A model generated the notes under the pieces. The model ran no database searches. It was given only the letters and a program-made list of their open reading frames with translations, and had not been told where the DNA came from. 64,000 bases of DNA, taken from NCBI RefSeq assembly GCF_947499065.1, contig NZ_CANMMT010000015.1:1-64000 (forward strand), read 5' to 3'. This document shows positions 33,118 to 41,708 of this stretch, piece after piece. Positions within the stretch are counted from its first letter, which is position 1; every line of letters begins with the position of its first letter. Position numbers and translations under genes: made by a program. This stretch comes from an uncultured Tenacibaculum sp. (lineage in GTDB: Bacteria; Bacteroidota; Bacteroidia; Flavobacteriales; Flavobacteriaceae).

Positions 33118-33720
33118 TTATACTGTTTGAAGGCTTTCATAATAAACTGCATCCATAACTATTTTAAAGATAGGGTCAGCTTTAACATATTTTAAAATTT
33201 TTGGATTAGATGGAGATGATAAATCTAACAGCAATAATTTTATATGATAATTGATTTGGTCGTTAAACTGAGGTTCTGCTTTTACGTTAGTTTCAGGAAC
33301 ACCAATTTCAGCTGTACTACCTTTTAAAAAGTTATTACTTGGTTGTTGTGGGTTCATAAATCCATTGGTAAGTTGAGCGAAATAAATTTCTAAATTTCTT
33401 GAATCAGGTTTAGTAAAAGATTTATCCCAATTACTACCAGATTCAAAACCATACATAACTACTCCAAATTGATTATCATTTGTTGGGTTACTTGGGTTTA
33501 CAATCCACTGAATAGTATCATGAGGCTTAACTTCTAAAGAAAAATTTCTATCGTTTCCTGTAACTACTTTTCCATCAGTGTTTCTTGTAGCCACATAATA
33601 TATATTATCATTGAAATATTGACCACCACCAATTGGGTTTTCCCAGCTATTTGATCCTTCAAGTTTACTCAAATATTGTGTATTTACAATTGCATTAATT
33701 GTCCAAACTGTTTTGCTCAT
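33118..33720 (-). CDS. AidA/PixA-like inclusion body protein
   Basis: 200 residues without a signal peptide. Features matching the AidA/PixA inclusion-body family are the opening TVWTINAIVNTQYL, Y-V-A-T-R segment, SLEVKPHDTIQWIVNPSNPT, and the C-terminal INYHIKLLLLDLSS and YVKADPIFKI. PixA forms methionine-rich crystalline inclusions in Xenorhabdus; AidA in Burkholderia-type bacteria is quorum-sensing controlled. This protein is Asn/Tyr-rich, not Met-rich. It carries the same 5' leader element as the DUF1842-like gene. Family match is by recollection of motifs; function here is unknown. Confidence 0.65.
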   Translation of the reverse strand: MSKTVWTINAIVNTQYLSKLEGSNSWENPIGGGQYFNDNIYYVATRNTDGKVVTGNDRNFSLEVKPHDTIQWIVNPSNPTNDNQFGVVMYGFESGSNWDKSFTKPDSRNLEIYFAQLTNGFMNPQQPSNNFLKGSTAEIGVPETNVKAEPQFNDQINYHIKLLLLDLSSPSNPKILKYVKADPIFKIVMDAVYYESLQTV

Positions 33721-33738
33721 TTTAATAAATTTTATAAT

Positions 33739-33797
33739 TCCTACTCATAAGGCTTTTCGGGGGACGCCTCGTTTTTTTTAGTAGTTTCTGTCTCTAC
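33739..33797 (-). promoter_or_regulatory. Conserved 5'-leader element, copy B
   Basis: Second copy of the element at 32969-33027, ending 18 nt before the ATG of the AidA/PixA-like gene. Conserved core on the minus strand: CAGAAACTAC, AAAACGAGGCGT, CCGAAAAGCCTTATGAGTAGGA. Differences lie mainly in the A-run length and in the hairpin-loop bases AAT against CCC. The upstream promoter regions are not similar, so this is not simply a duplicated promoter. Confidence 0.7.
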
Positions 33798-34138
33798 TTT
33801 AGTTAGTTTAAAAGAATTAATATTAGCGCTATATTTTCTTTCATTTATAAAGTTACTTTTTATACTTAGAAGGGTTTTTAAATAATGTTGTGAGCTCTTT
33901 TTTTTATGTTGCGAATGCAGTTATATGCGTTGTGAAATAGGTTTTTAAGTATGTATATTTGGATTTTATTATGTTGAAATATAACATCTTGGATTGTATT
34001 ATTTAACCGTTATTTAACTTCGGAAAAGAAGTAGTTTGTATGAAAAAAACAACTTATTTTAAATAAACCGAATTTCTAGTATTCAATTAAAAATTCGGTT
34101 TTGATATTTCTATATTTTAAGAAAATAAAGTATATGAT
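33798..34138. other. Intergenic region upstream of leader B
   Basis: About 340 bp with no gene. It should hold the promoter of the AidA/PixA-like gene and contains the terminator of the GH18 gene (34065-34101). Confidence 0.5.
34065..34101 (-). terminator. Terminator of the GH18 gene
   Basis: AAACCGAATTT (34065-34075) pairs with AAATTCGGTTT (34091-34101) around a 15-nt loop, 38 bp after the GH18 stop codon on the minus strand. Confidence 0.7.
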
Positions 34139-34987
34139 TTATATACTGATGTTTACCTTGGAGTTTTGTAAAGTTTTTGACATTGCTAATCCCCATTCTC
34201 CATTTATATCGCTATCTACTTTCCATCCCATTATACCTCCAAATTCTATTTTATTATCGATGGCTTTACTTAATATAGCTTCAAGCTTTTCAGTAGGAAT
34301 ATATCCTGTGTTATTTACATCTTCCGGTGTAATAGGTTTTCCTAGAATTAGTTTATGAGAAGGTACATTCTGTTTAGTAATACTTAAAATAGAGGTAGGG
34401 TTTAGTACAGCATTATATTGAGTCTCAAATAAAGAATTATAGTTTTCATAAGATTGATATTCCCAATTTCCTTGATTATAATATTGAATATTATAATAAT
34501 CAATTATCCCATTAGTTTTTCTTTCTATTTCGCTATAACCTCCATTAAACATAAAGTATGGTGCTTGTGGTGCATGGGAAATTTGTAATGGATAGTTCTT
34601 TTCCATACTAGTTTTATTTACTGCTATTGTTACATCAACTAACCATTGAATTGTTTGAGAGTCCATTATAATATTCTCTATGTCTAAATCAACTCCATTA
34701 AATTGATGCTGTATAGCAAAATTAGCAAGGTTATAACCATAAATTTTGGGGTCAAAATTTAGTGGATTCAAGTATTCGCCTCCTGCAGCAAGAATACATT
34801 TTTTATTTTTACTTTTTAAAAAACTAATAATTTCAGGATTGTTTACTACTGCTTCTGCTGCCCCAATTACTCCTTTTTTAGGGTCTTGCCAGAATGAAAA
34901 TAAGAGATCTGTATATCCTTCGTATTTACTTTCTATATCAGCTAATGTAATCCAGTTGCTAAAATAGCCTACTACTTTTTTTTTCAT
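34139..34987 (-). CDS. GH18 chitinase-like protein, no signal peptide
   Basis: 282 residues with a TIM-barrel layout. The GH18 catalytic motif is seen as NGVDLDIE (97-104), with E104 as acid and D102, D100 in place; the first Asp of DxxDxDxE is Asn. KVVGYFSNW at the N terminus, CILAAGGEY (strand 3) and DYYNIQYYNQG (strand 6) are typical of chitinases and endo-beta-N-acetylglucosaminidases. The start MKKKVVGYFSNW leaves no room for a signal peptide, so it is predicted cytoplasmic, which is unusual for a chitinase. It is 30 bp from the FAD oxidoreductase gene in the same direction. Confidence 0.85.
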   Translation of the reverse strand: MKKKVVGYFSNWITLADIESKYEGYTDLLFSFWQDPKKGVIGAAEAVVNNPEIISFLKSKNKKCILAAGGEYLNPLNFDPKIYGYNLANFAIQHQFNGVDLDIENIIMDSQTIQWLVDVTIAVNKTSMEKNYPLQISHAPQAPYFMFNGGYSEIERKTNGIIDYYNIQYYNQGNWEYQSYENYNSLFETQYNAVLNPTSILSITKQNVPSHKLILGKPITPEDVNNTGYIPTEKLEAILSKAIDNKIEFGGIMGWKVDSDINGEWGLAMSKTLQNSKVNISI

Positions 34988-35017
34988 AATGTTTTATGTT
35001 TAGATGTATTGTATTTA

Positions 35018-36679
35018 TTAAATAATAGTTTTACGAGTTCTGAAATGATTATATGGGTCTTTAGATTCGTTTTCTTTTATTTCTATTAATCGTTTGTAGC
35101 TTTTATCAAAATATGTTTTGGTAGGGATTGAACTATCTTTAAAACTAATAAAAGCACCAGAGGTATTAGGAATATCAAAATCTCTACTAGCTTCAATCCA
35201 ATCTAAAGCACGATTTGTTCTGTCATATACAAAGTTGTCTTGAAACTCTTCTTTTTCTTCAACTTCTGTATTCCACCAACATTGATATTGTATGGTATAT
35301 AGCTTGTCTTTGTATGGGAATGCGCTATTTGTTTCTTCACCTTTTTGTTTATAGAAATCTCCCACTATGGCTCCCAAAGTAACATAGTTAAATAATCCTA
35401 AAGCTCTATTGCCATCTAATATTAAACTTGATGTTAAACTTTTTAAAAGTTGTTGATATCCATTTTTATTATTGTAGTCCAATCCATTTTTATCAACTAA
35501 ACGAGAAGTGATTTTATGTGGAGCAGGTAAATCTTCATCAGGTTGTAAAGGAGTTCCCTGAAGTAAGTTTAGTTTGCTTAAAATTTTAGAATGAGATTCT
35601 CTGTCCCAATTACTCATCAAATTTTTACCATAATTATTTTTATGATGAAAATCTGCACCCGTAGCTGGCTCAATAGTAAATTCATAGTTTCCCAGAACTC
35701 CTGTGAAATTATCATTTATGGCATCAGTTAAATTAGCTTCATCGCCTTCCCAATATCCATAAAACACACAATTATGTGCTATAGTTTCAGTATCGATTGG
35801 TGTGTTATTATCCCAAGGTCTTCCGTTTATTTTTAAATTAGTACCAGTTAGTCTAGGAGTATTTTCTGAAGTAATTAATTCTTCCCATTTTTTCAATACT
35901 TGAATAGTAGGAACATTTTCTTCTATTAAATCAGGATTTTGATCAGAATATGGATTCCATTCAATTTCAAAACGATGTAAAATTTTTGGTAATGGAAATG
36001 TTTGAATACGTAGTTCAGTAACAATACCATAACTCATACCACCACCTCCTCTAAGTGCCCAAAGTAAGTCTGGTATAGAACCTGTTTCTGGGTTTGCGTT
36101 TAGGTTTACTAATTTACCATTTCCAAGTAGGATAGTAGCTCCAACTAAATGTTCGCAACACATTCCCATTTTTCGAGTCCATGGACCCCAACCACCTCCC
36201 ATGGTAAATCCGGCAATTCCTACAGTTGCACAAGTTCCATGCGGTATCATAACATTATTATCGGCTAATATTGAAGTAAGTGATTCAAATCGAATACCAG
36301 GTCCTATTTTAGCTATTTTACTGTCTGGATCTATAGAAACACGGTTCATTTTTGAAACATCAATTAATACAACGTTGGTTCCGTTGCATTCTCCTTCATG
36401 ATCGTGTCCACCGGCTCTAACTTTTATAGGAAGTTTGTTTTTGATAGCTGTATTGTATGTAGCTTCAACATCAGAAGCTGTTTCACAGTACACTATAACA
36501 AAAGGGTTGAATTGTAAACGCCTATTAAAAATTTGACTTTTTATATTGTGTTCATATACATTTTGTAAGTCTCCCCAATTGGTAGAAATAGTTACATTTG
36601 AAGGAATGATTTTATTTAGTTCTTTTAAAAAAGAATCAATTTGTTCTTTTAACTGTATTGTAATTATTGGTTGCATCAT
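35018..36679 (-). CDS. FAD-dependent oxidoreductase, berberine-bridge type
   Basis: 553 residues. The FAD-binding 4 domain (about 55-240) shows KVRAGGHDHEGEC with H92 for 8-alpha-linkage, PHGTCATVGIAGFTMGGGWG and RKMGMCCEHL with C175 in position for a 6-S-cysteinyl link, suggesting bicovalent FAD. The C terminus RKTII preceded by DPYNHFR is the BBE motif. Such enzymes oxidise sugars (to lactones) or alkaloid-like compounds using oxygen. There is no signal peptide. Together with the neighbouring GH18 gene it may act on chitin-derived sugars inside the cell or in an inclusion. Confidence 0.9.
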   Translation of the reverse strand: MMQPIITIQLKEQIDSFLKELNKIIPSNVTISTNWGDLQNVYEHNIKSQIFNRRLQFNPFVIVYCETASDVEATYNTAIKNKLPIKVRAGGHDHEGECNGTNVVLIDVSKMNRVSIDPDSKIAKIGPGIRFESLTSILADNNVMIPHGTCATVGIAGFTMGGGWGPWTRKMGMCCEHLVGATILLGNGKLVNLNANPETGSIPDLLWALRGGGGMSYGIVTELRIQTFPLPKILHRFEIEWNPYSDQNPDLIEENVPTIQVLKKWEELITSENTPRLTGTNLKINGRPWDNNTPIDTETIAHNCVFYGYWEGDEANLTDAINDNFTGVLGNYEFTIEPATGADFHHKNNYGKNLMSNWDRESHSKILSKLNLLQGTPLQPDEDLPAPHKITSRLVDKNGLDYNNKNGYQQLLKSLTSSLILDGNRALGLFNYVTLGAIVGDFYKQKGEETNSAFPYKDKLYTIQYQCWWNTEVEEKEEFQDNFVYDRTNRALDWIEASRDFDIPNTSGAFISFKDSSIPTKTYFDKSYKRLIEIKENESKDPYNHFRTRKTII

Positions 36680-36761
36680 ATTGATTAGCAGTTAGTTAAG
36701 TTTTATAAAAACACTTTATCGGGTTTGATAAAATGTTTTTACATGTATGAAATAGTATGTT

Positions 36762-37268
36762 TTATTGTTTTTCTTCAGTAACATAGAATATAGGATAGCG
36801 AGGGTCTTCAGAAACAAACATTGATGTACCTTCTTTAGTGCCTCTAACAGGGATAGCAATTTTCTTTCCAGCAAGAGCAAATAATGATTCGTCTTTTTCT
36901 CTCCAAATAGCAATGTCAAATTCGAAAAAGTTATGACTTTCAGCAAATAATTCTCCATTACCGAACCCTATATGGTAATCCAACCAACGTTTTTTGTATT
37001 TACCATTTTTAATTTCATAGGTATTATATCCATCTTGAGCATATTTAGTTTTTTTTACCTCAAATATGGTAGCTTCTTCCTTGCTTAAATCGCAAACAAA
37101 ATTTTTACCGCTTTTTTTTGTTATTCCCATATAACCTCTATCAGTAACTTTTCCAAGAGCATTTTTCATGCTTAGTTTAAGTTTAATTTTGGTTCCTATT
37201 TCTGCAGTAAGATTTTCCTTGATAGCTTTATCTATTGTTTTTAAAGTTTCTTTTTGTACAGTTTCCAT
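36762..37268 (-). CDS. Uncharacterised protein
   Basis: 168 residues, no signal peptide. It opens with a charged helix (TVQKETLKTIDKAIKENL), then strands IKLKLSMKNALGKVTDRGYM and KNFVCDLSKEE, and ends with AIPVRGTKEGTSMFVSED. The composition is Lys/Glu-rich and beta-strand-like. No family recognised. It lies 82 bp upstream of the FAD oxidoreductase gene in the same direction and is likely cotranscribed. Confidence 0.6.
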   Translation of the reverse strand: METVQKETLKTIDKAIKENLTAEIGTKIKLKLSMKNALGKVTDRGYMGITKKSGKNFVCDLSKEEATIFEVKKTKYAQDGYNTYEIKNGKYKKRWLDYHIGFGNGELFAESHNFFEFDIAIWREKDESLFALAGKKIAIPVRGTKEGTSMFVSEDPRYPIFYVTEEKQ

Positions 37269-37493
37269 ATTGTAAATTGTTTTAATTATAATGTAAGATT
37301 AGTTTGATTTTAGTTTGAAATTCGTTCTATTTAGTGTTTTAAATATTGATGCTTAATTTAGAAACAGATACTTTTAATAATTGTATTTGTTTATTATTGG
37401 CAGCAATTATTTTCTGAAATGAAGTTACTTTTTTAATAAGTTGAATTTTACAGATATGTTGTGAACACATTTTTTTATGTAGTGACACAAAAA

Positions 37494-37522
37494 AAATGAC
37501 GTATAAAAATTATACGTCATTT
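37494..37522 (-). terminator. Rho-independent terminator
   Basis: AAATGACGTATA (37494-37505) pairs perfectly with TATACGTCATTT (37511-37522). It ends the two-component operon on the minus strand. Confidence 0.8.
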
Positions 37523-37554
37523 AGGATTGGTTAGTTGAGTTTATGAGTCAAAAC

Positions 37555-38301
37555 TTATTTTAAAATGGCAAATGATTTGATGGTTTCTTTGTACTTATCA
37601 CTAAAGTAAACTACATGTCTACCTTTTAACAATAAAGAATTTTCTTTAAACCTTATTTGGTCAATTGCATTGATATTTACAATGTATTTTCTATGTACTT
37701 GTTTAAATAAAGAATTATTTAAATAATCATTCATTTTTCCTAAAGAAATTTGAATTATAAATTTTTCATCTTCTGTAATGATGTTACAATACCTATTATC
37801 AACTTCAATATAAATGATGTTGGAAAGTATTACTTTCTTTAAAGAATCTCTTTTCTTAATAAATAAGTAATCATCACTAATTACAGTATTTTGATTAGTA
37901 CTAGCGAAAATATTTGTTTGGTCATAAAACTTTTCAATAGCCATTTCTATGGCATATAAAATTTCTAATTCATTAAAAGGTTTTAATAAGAAACGAAAAG
38001 GTTTGGTTAATTTAGCTCTTTCAAATATGTGTCGATCTTTAGAGCCTGTTAAGAAAATAAATGGTTTTAACGATTTAGGAACTGTAGAGATAGTTTCAGC
38101 AAAAGTAATTCCTTCGGGATTGGCGCCTAAAAAGACATCAATAATTACTAGGTCGACAGTAAGTTTGTAAAAGAGCGTTAAAGCTTCTTGGTAACTATGT
38201 CCAATACCAACTACATTATATCCATTTTTTTCTAAAATAGCTTTTAGCTCCATTGCTATAATGCTATTGTCTTCAACAATTAATATGTTTATTTTATCCA
38301 T
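37555..38301 (-). CDS. LytTR-type response regulator
   Basis: 248 residues. The receiver has ILIVEDNSIIAMELKAIL, the phospho-acceptor in VDLVIIDVFLGANPEG (about D57), and Lys in FLLKPFN. The LytTR domain (about 145-248) includes IFIKKRDSLKKVILSNIIYI-like strands, EVDNRYCNIITEDEKF and FKQVHRKYIVNINAIDQI. It is encoded 2 bp after the histidine kinase gene. It is the nearest regulator to the inclusion-protein/chitinase cluster and a candidate controller of it; that link is inference. Confidence 0.92.
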   Translation of the reverse strand: MDKINILIVEDNSIIAMELKAILEKNGYNVVGIGHSYQEALTLFYKLTVDLVIIDVFLGANPEGITFAETISTVPKSLKPFIFLTGSKDRHIFERAKLTKPFRFLLKPFNELEILYAIEMAIEKFYDQTNIFASTNQNTVISDDYLFIKKRDSLKKVILSNIIYIEVDNRYCNIITEDEKFIIQISLGKMNDYLNNSLFKQVHRKYIVNINAIDQIRFKENSLLLKGRHVVYFSDKYKETIKSFAILK

Positions 38302-38303
38302 AT

Positions 38304-40013
38304 TTAGTTCGATTTTGGAAAACTGATAATCATTTTTGTACCCATATCTTTAATACTTTCAATTTTAAATTGTGCGTTGTTTTTTTCGATTAATGTTTTA
38401 CAGAGGTGGATACCTAATCCAGTACCAATTTCCTCTTGATTTCTTTTTTTGTTGAGTAATGTTGTGTCTTTTAGAAGATCTTTGACAGTTTCTTCACTCA
38501 TTCCAATTCCAGTGTCTTCTATTACTAGTGATTCTAAGTTATTTTTAGTTGAGAAATTATAAATAATTATAGTGTCGTTTTCATTAGAAAACTTAATAGC
38601 GTTGTCTAATAAATTTCGAATAATTATTTTAAGAGAATCTATATCAGCATTAATAAAAACTCCTGAAGCTATTTTATTTGTAAAAGTTATTTTCTTTGCG
38701 TCAAACAATGGTTGGTAATTAAAAGAAACTTGCTGGATTATAGAGAATAAATCAACAGATTCTATATGAAAATAAAGTTGTTTTGTTTGCATTGTCGACC
38801 AGTTTAACAAGTTGTCTAGTAAGTTGTAAGAACTATTAGCAATAGCTGCATTTTTATTTACAATATCACCTAATGTGTTGTAATTACGATTTTTAATTTC
38901 TGTTAAGAGATGAGAGTTACTCTTTTTTAATAAATCAACAGAAGATCTTAAATCATGACTTACTATGGAAAATAGTTTGTCTTTTGTTTTATTTAATTGA
39001 TTGAGTTCGTCTTTTTGGGTTGTAATTATTTTATTGGCTTTGCTTTTTTGAGAATACAAGAAAAATCCACTTGTAAGTAGAAGGATAAGTAAAATAGAAG
39101 AAATGAAAAATCCATTTCGTTGTGATACTTTTAATTTATTTTCAGCCTCTAATAAATTTATTTGTTTTTGTTTTTGAGCTACAGCAAGTTTCTTTTCTAC
39201 TTGAGCTACAGCCCAGATTTTATTTTGGTTATTAAGAGAATCTTTCCATTTTTCAAATTCTTTTCTATAAACAAGAGCTTTAACTAAATCTTTTCTGTTT
39301 TCTTCAACCACAGCCATATTTAAAGCAGCTTTTCTTTTTATCTTAAAATTTGACGTTTTTTTTGAAAGTTCATATGCTTTAACAAAAAAAGGAATGGCTT
39401 CATTATCCATGTATTGTTCGTAATACACATTAGCAACATTTATATACGAGTAGATTAAACGCAGTGTATCTTTACTTTTTTCAAGTAGAGAGTTGCTATC
39501 TAACAAGTATTTTTCAGATTTTTTAAATTTTGATAAATGGAAATAGCAAAGTCCTATATTTTCATAAATAGCGCTTTCTTCTGGTTTGTATTTTATATTG
39601 GTGTAATTTTTTTCTAAATCAAGAAAAATATTTAGGGCTTTTTTGTATTTATTTTGAAGCAAAAATATTTCACCAATAGCTCCTCTTACATAGTAATAGA
39701 ACGGGAAATCAGATAAAATTGATTGATATTCTTCTAAAGATTGATCAAGGACATTTTTCTTTTTGAAACTCCGAGCTCTTAGATAATAAATATAATTTAA
39801 CAACTTTTCCTCTTTAGTTTTTTTTAATAAATTATAAGAATGAACTAAAGTAGAGTCCCATTGTTTTTGTTTAAAAAAAGTATTTATCTTTTTTAAATTT
39901 ACTCTATTACTATGCTGATTAATTATTTTTTCAAACTCTAATGATAAGTCGTTTTTATTTTGAGAAAATACTTGGATACTGAATAATAATAATATAGTTC
40001 TTAGAATATGCAT
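38304..40013 (-). CDS. TPR-containing sensor histidine kinase
   Basis: 569 residues. A signal-like N terminus is followed by tetratricopeptide repeats (about 30-265; ALNIFLDLEKNYTNIKYKPEE, AIYENIGLCYFHLSKFKKSE, AIPFFVKAYELSKKTSNF) exposed in the periplasm, a coiled-coil-like stretch, one membrane helix (about 298-318), and a cytoplasmic kinase: FSIVSHDLRSSVDLLKK (catalytic His near 352) and an ATPase domain with LLDNAIKFSNEND and EDTGIGMSEE. It is the partner of the LytTR regulator encoded next. The signal is unknown. Confidence 0.92.
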   Translation of the reverse strand: MHILRTILLLFSIQVFSQNKNDLSLEFEKIINQHSNRVNLKKINTFFKQKQWDSTLVHSYNLLKKTKEEKLLNYIYYLRARSFKKKNVLDQSLEEYQSILSDFPFYYYVRGAIGEIFLLQNKYKKALNIFLDLEKNYTNIKYKPEESAIYENIGLCYFHLSKFKKSEKYLLDSNSLLEKSKDTLRLIYSYINVANVYYEQYMDNEAIPFFVKAYELSKKTSNFKIKRKAALNMAVVEENRKDLVKALVYRKEFEKWKDSLNNQNKIWAVAQVEKKLAVAQKQKQINLLEAENKLKVSQRNGFFISSILLILLLTSGFFLYSQKSKANKIITTQKDELNQLNKTKDKLFSIVSHDLRSSVDLLKKSNSHLLTEIKNRNYNTLGDIVNKNAAIANSSYNLLDNLLNWSTMQTKQLYFHIESVDLFSIIQQVSFNYQPLFDAKKITFTNKIASGVFINADIDSLKIIIRNLLDNAIKFSNENDTIIIYNFSTKNNLESLVIEDTGIGMSEETVKDLLKDTTLLNKKRNQEEIGTGLGIHLCKTLIEKNNAQFKIESIKDMGTKMIISFPKSN

Positions 40014-40048
40014 TTGTTACGGGGGGTAAAAATTATATAAAAGAAACA

Positions 40049-40068
40049 GGCTCAACTATTGAGCCTTT
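40049..40068 (-). terminator. Terminator hairpin
   Basis: AGGCTCAA (40049-40056) pairs with TTGAGCCT (40061-40068), followed by T-rich sequence on the minus strand. It lies just after the stop codon of the gene at 40087. Confidence 0.6.
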
Positions 40069-40086
40069 ATATTTATTATTACAGAA

Positions 40087-40578
40087 CTAATCTGGTGTAG
40101 TATCTTGAACTGCAGTTTCTGTTCCTCTAGAAGTTCTTGGGTCAATGTCCCAAACAAATGTTTGTACTACTTTGATGTCATATAAAGTTAAGCCTTCTGG
40201 AAAATTTGTTTCTTCGTTAGTAGTAAACTCAATTGTATAAGCTTGGTATTCATTTGAAGTTTTCTGTTTATTGATGTCCAGCATACCTTCTACAGTAGAA
40301 TGTATAAAAAATTGTAATTTATAGTTACCAAAATTACTTACAGAAAATAGTTGAGATATTTTTATGGCTGAAGCTGATAATGGGGTAGAAGAATTTACAA
40401 AAATAAGTGCTTTTACATTTATAGAACCATTTAAGTTTCTGGTTGATTCTACAATTGAAGGTAGGGGCTGCTTAGATTTATTTTCAAAATAGATGCTTCC
40501 AGACGTTTTAATTGTTACTTCTGATGAAATTACTTTCCCTGGAGGAAAGATGATTGAGGGTGTGGTATTAGTAGTCAT
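40087..40578 (-). CDS. Uncharacterised beta-rich protein
   Basis: 163 residues with no signal peptide and few charged clusters. It is rich in Ser/Thr/Asn and alternating hydrophobic residues (VISSEVTIKTSGSIYF, SINVKALIFVNSSTPLSA, YQAYTIEFTTNEE), suggesting a beta-sandwich. It ends VVQTFVWDIDPRTSRGTETA. It is monocistronic with its own terminator, upstream of the two-component operon. The size, lack of signal and strand-rich composition are like the DUF1842 and AidA/PixA-like proteins nearby, so it may belong to the same functional set. No family recognised. Confidence 0.6.
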   Translation of the reverse strand: MTTNTTPSIIFPPGKVISSEVTIKTSGSIYFENKSKQPLPSIVESTRNLNGSINVKALIFVNSSTPLSASAIKISQLFSVSNFGNYKLQFFIHSTVEGMLDINKQKTSNEYQAYTIEFTTNEETNFPEGLTLYDIKVVQTFVWDIDPRTSRGTETAVQDTTPD

Positions 40579-40911
40579 AGTTTTCGGAGGATTAATTAAA
40601 TATATAAACTAAGTTTATTGTAAATATATGAAAAACATAACCTAGAAACTAGGAAATTAAATGATTAAAATGAAAAAAAAGTTCTGATTTTCAGTTTGGT
40701 AAAGAGGCTAAAGAAATAGGCTGTAAATACTGAATTTGTTAAGATTTTTATAAAAATAATAAATTATTTTTGGTTTTTTATATAAAAAAAGCAATATTTG
40801 TAACTAGTTATTAATCAATAAATAAACGCCTATAGCTAAATAATTACTTTTAATAAACATACCCCTTAACCAAAGAAACTCTGTGAAAGACTTCTTTAAA
40901 AAAAAGTAATT
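40579..40911. other. Divergent promoter region
   Basis: 333 bp between divergent genes. AT-rich, with no gene; both promoters must be here but I could not single out a full TTG/TAnnTTTG pair. Confidence 0.4.
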
Positions 40912-41499
40912 ATGATGCATAAAAACGATGTAAGTGATAGTGTATTAGTTAAAAACTACATTAACGGAAAAGAGTTAGCAATAGAATTATTGATTAAACG
41001 TCACCAACAACGCTTGTATAGCTTTATATATAGCAAAATACAAGATAGAGATACTACAGAAGATATTTTTCAAGATACTTTTATTAAAGTAATAAGAACA
41101 CTAAAAAAAGGAAGCTATAACGAAGAAGGAAAGTTTTTACCTTGGGTTATGAGGATAGCTCATAATTTAATTATAGATTACTTTAGAAAGAGTAATAGGA
41201 TGCCAACATTTAATAATACAGATGATTTTGATATTTTTTCTGTATTAAGTGACGGAACGTTAAATGCAGAAAATCAGATAATAAAAGAACAAATACTATC
41301 TGATGTTAAAGATTTAGTTGAGGAGTTACCTGAAGAACAAAAAGAAGTTTTAAAAATGCGTATTTACAACGATATGAGTTTTAATGAAATATCTGAAAAT
41401 ACGGGAGTTAGTATTAATACAGCTTTAGGTAGAATGAGGTATGCATTAATTAATTTAAGGAAGATTGTAGAGAAAAATAAAATTATTTTGGTGAATTAG
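40912..41499 (+). CDS. ECF RNA polymerase sigma factor
   Basis: 195 residues of the sigma-70 ECF class. Region 2 (about 10-85) contains LIKRHQQRLYSFIYSKIQD, TEDIFQDTFIKVIRTL and PWVMRIAHNLIIDYFRK; region 4 (about 125-190) contains LPEEQKEVLKMRIYNDMSFN, EISENTGVSINTALGRMRYA, the DNA-binding helix-turn-helix. No anti-sigma gene (FecR type) follows, unlike TonB-linked ECF factors. A 47-residue gene comes next. The regulon is unknown. Confidence 0.93.
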   Translation: MMHKNDVSDSVLVKNYINGKELAIELLIKRHQQRLYSFIYSKIQDRDTTEDIFQDTFIKVIRTLKKGSYNEEGKFLPWVMRIAHNLIIDYFRKSNRMPTFNNTDDFDIFSVLSDGTLNAENQIIKEQILSDVKDLVEELPEEQKEVLKMRIYNDMSFNEISENTGVSINTALGRMRYALINLRKIVEKNKIILVN

Positions 41500-41558
41500 A
41501 CAATAAAAGTAAAAAAGCATCGTTAAATAATTGAAAATAAATAAATAAGGGAATTTTT

Positions 41559-41702
41559 ATGATGCAACTTTACTCTGAAAGATCTTCGGATTTTAAAATG
41601 AAACCTAAACAAGAAACAATTCAATTTTTGATTAATTTTTCTAAATCGTTAAAAGTAGTTAAAACAAAATCAAACTATCTCATTGAATTGAATTTGAATT
41701 AA
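41559..41702 (+). CDS. Small uncharacterised protein downstream of ECF sigma factor
   Basis: ATG at 41559 (a second ATG at 41562 is equally possible) to TAA at 41700-41702, 47 residues. The segment MKPKQETIQFLINFSKSLKV (residues 14-33) is an amphipathic helix, followed by KTKSNYLIELNLN as a short strand. I have seen this style of peptide after ECF sigma genes in Flavobacteria, but cannot name a family. It has no signal peptide. It is 59 bp after the sigma factor gene and just before a terminator, so is cotranscribed with it. Confidence 0.6.
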   Translation: MMQLYSERSSDFKMKPKQETIQFLINFSKSLKVVKTKSNYLIELNLN

Positions 41703-41708
41703 GAGTGG

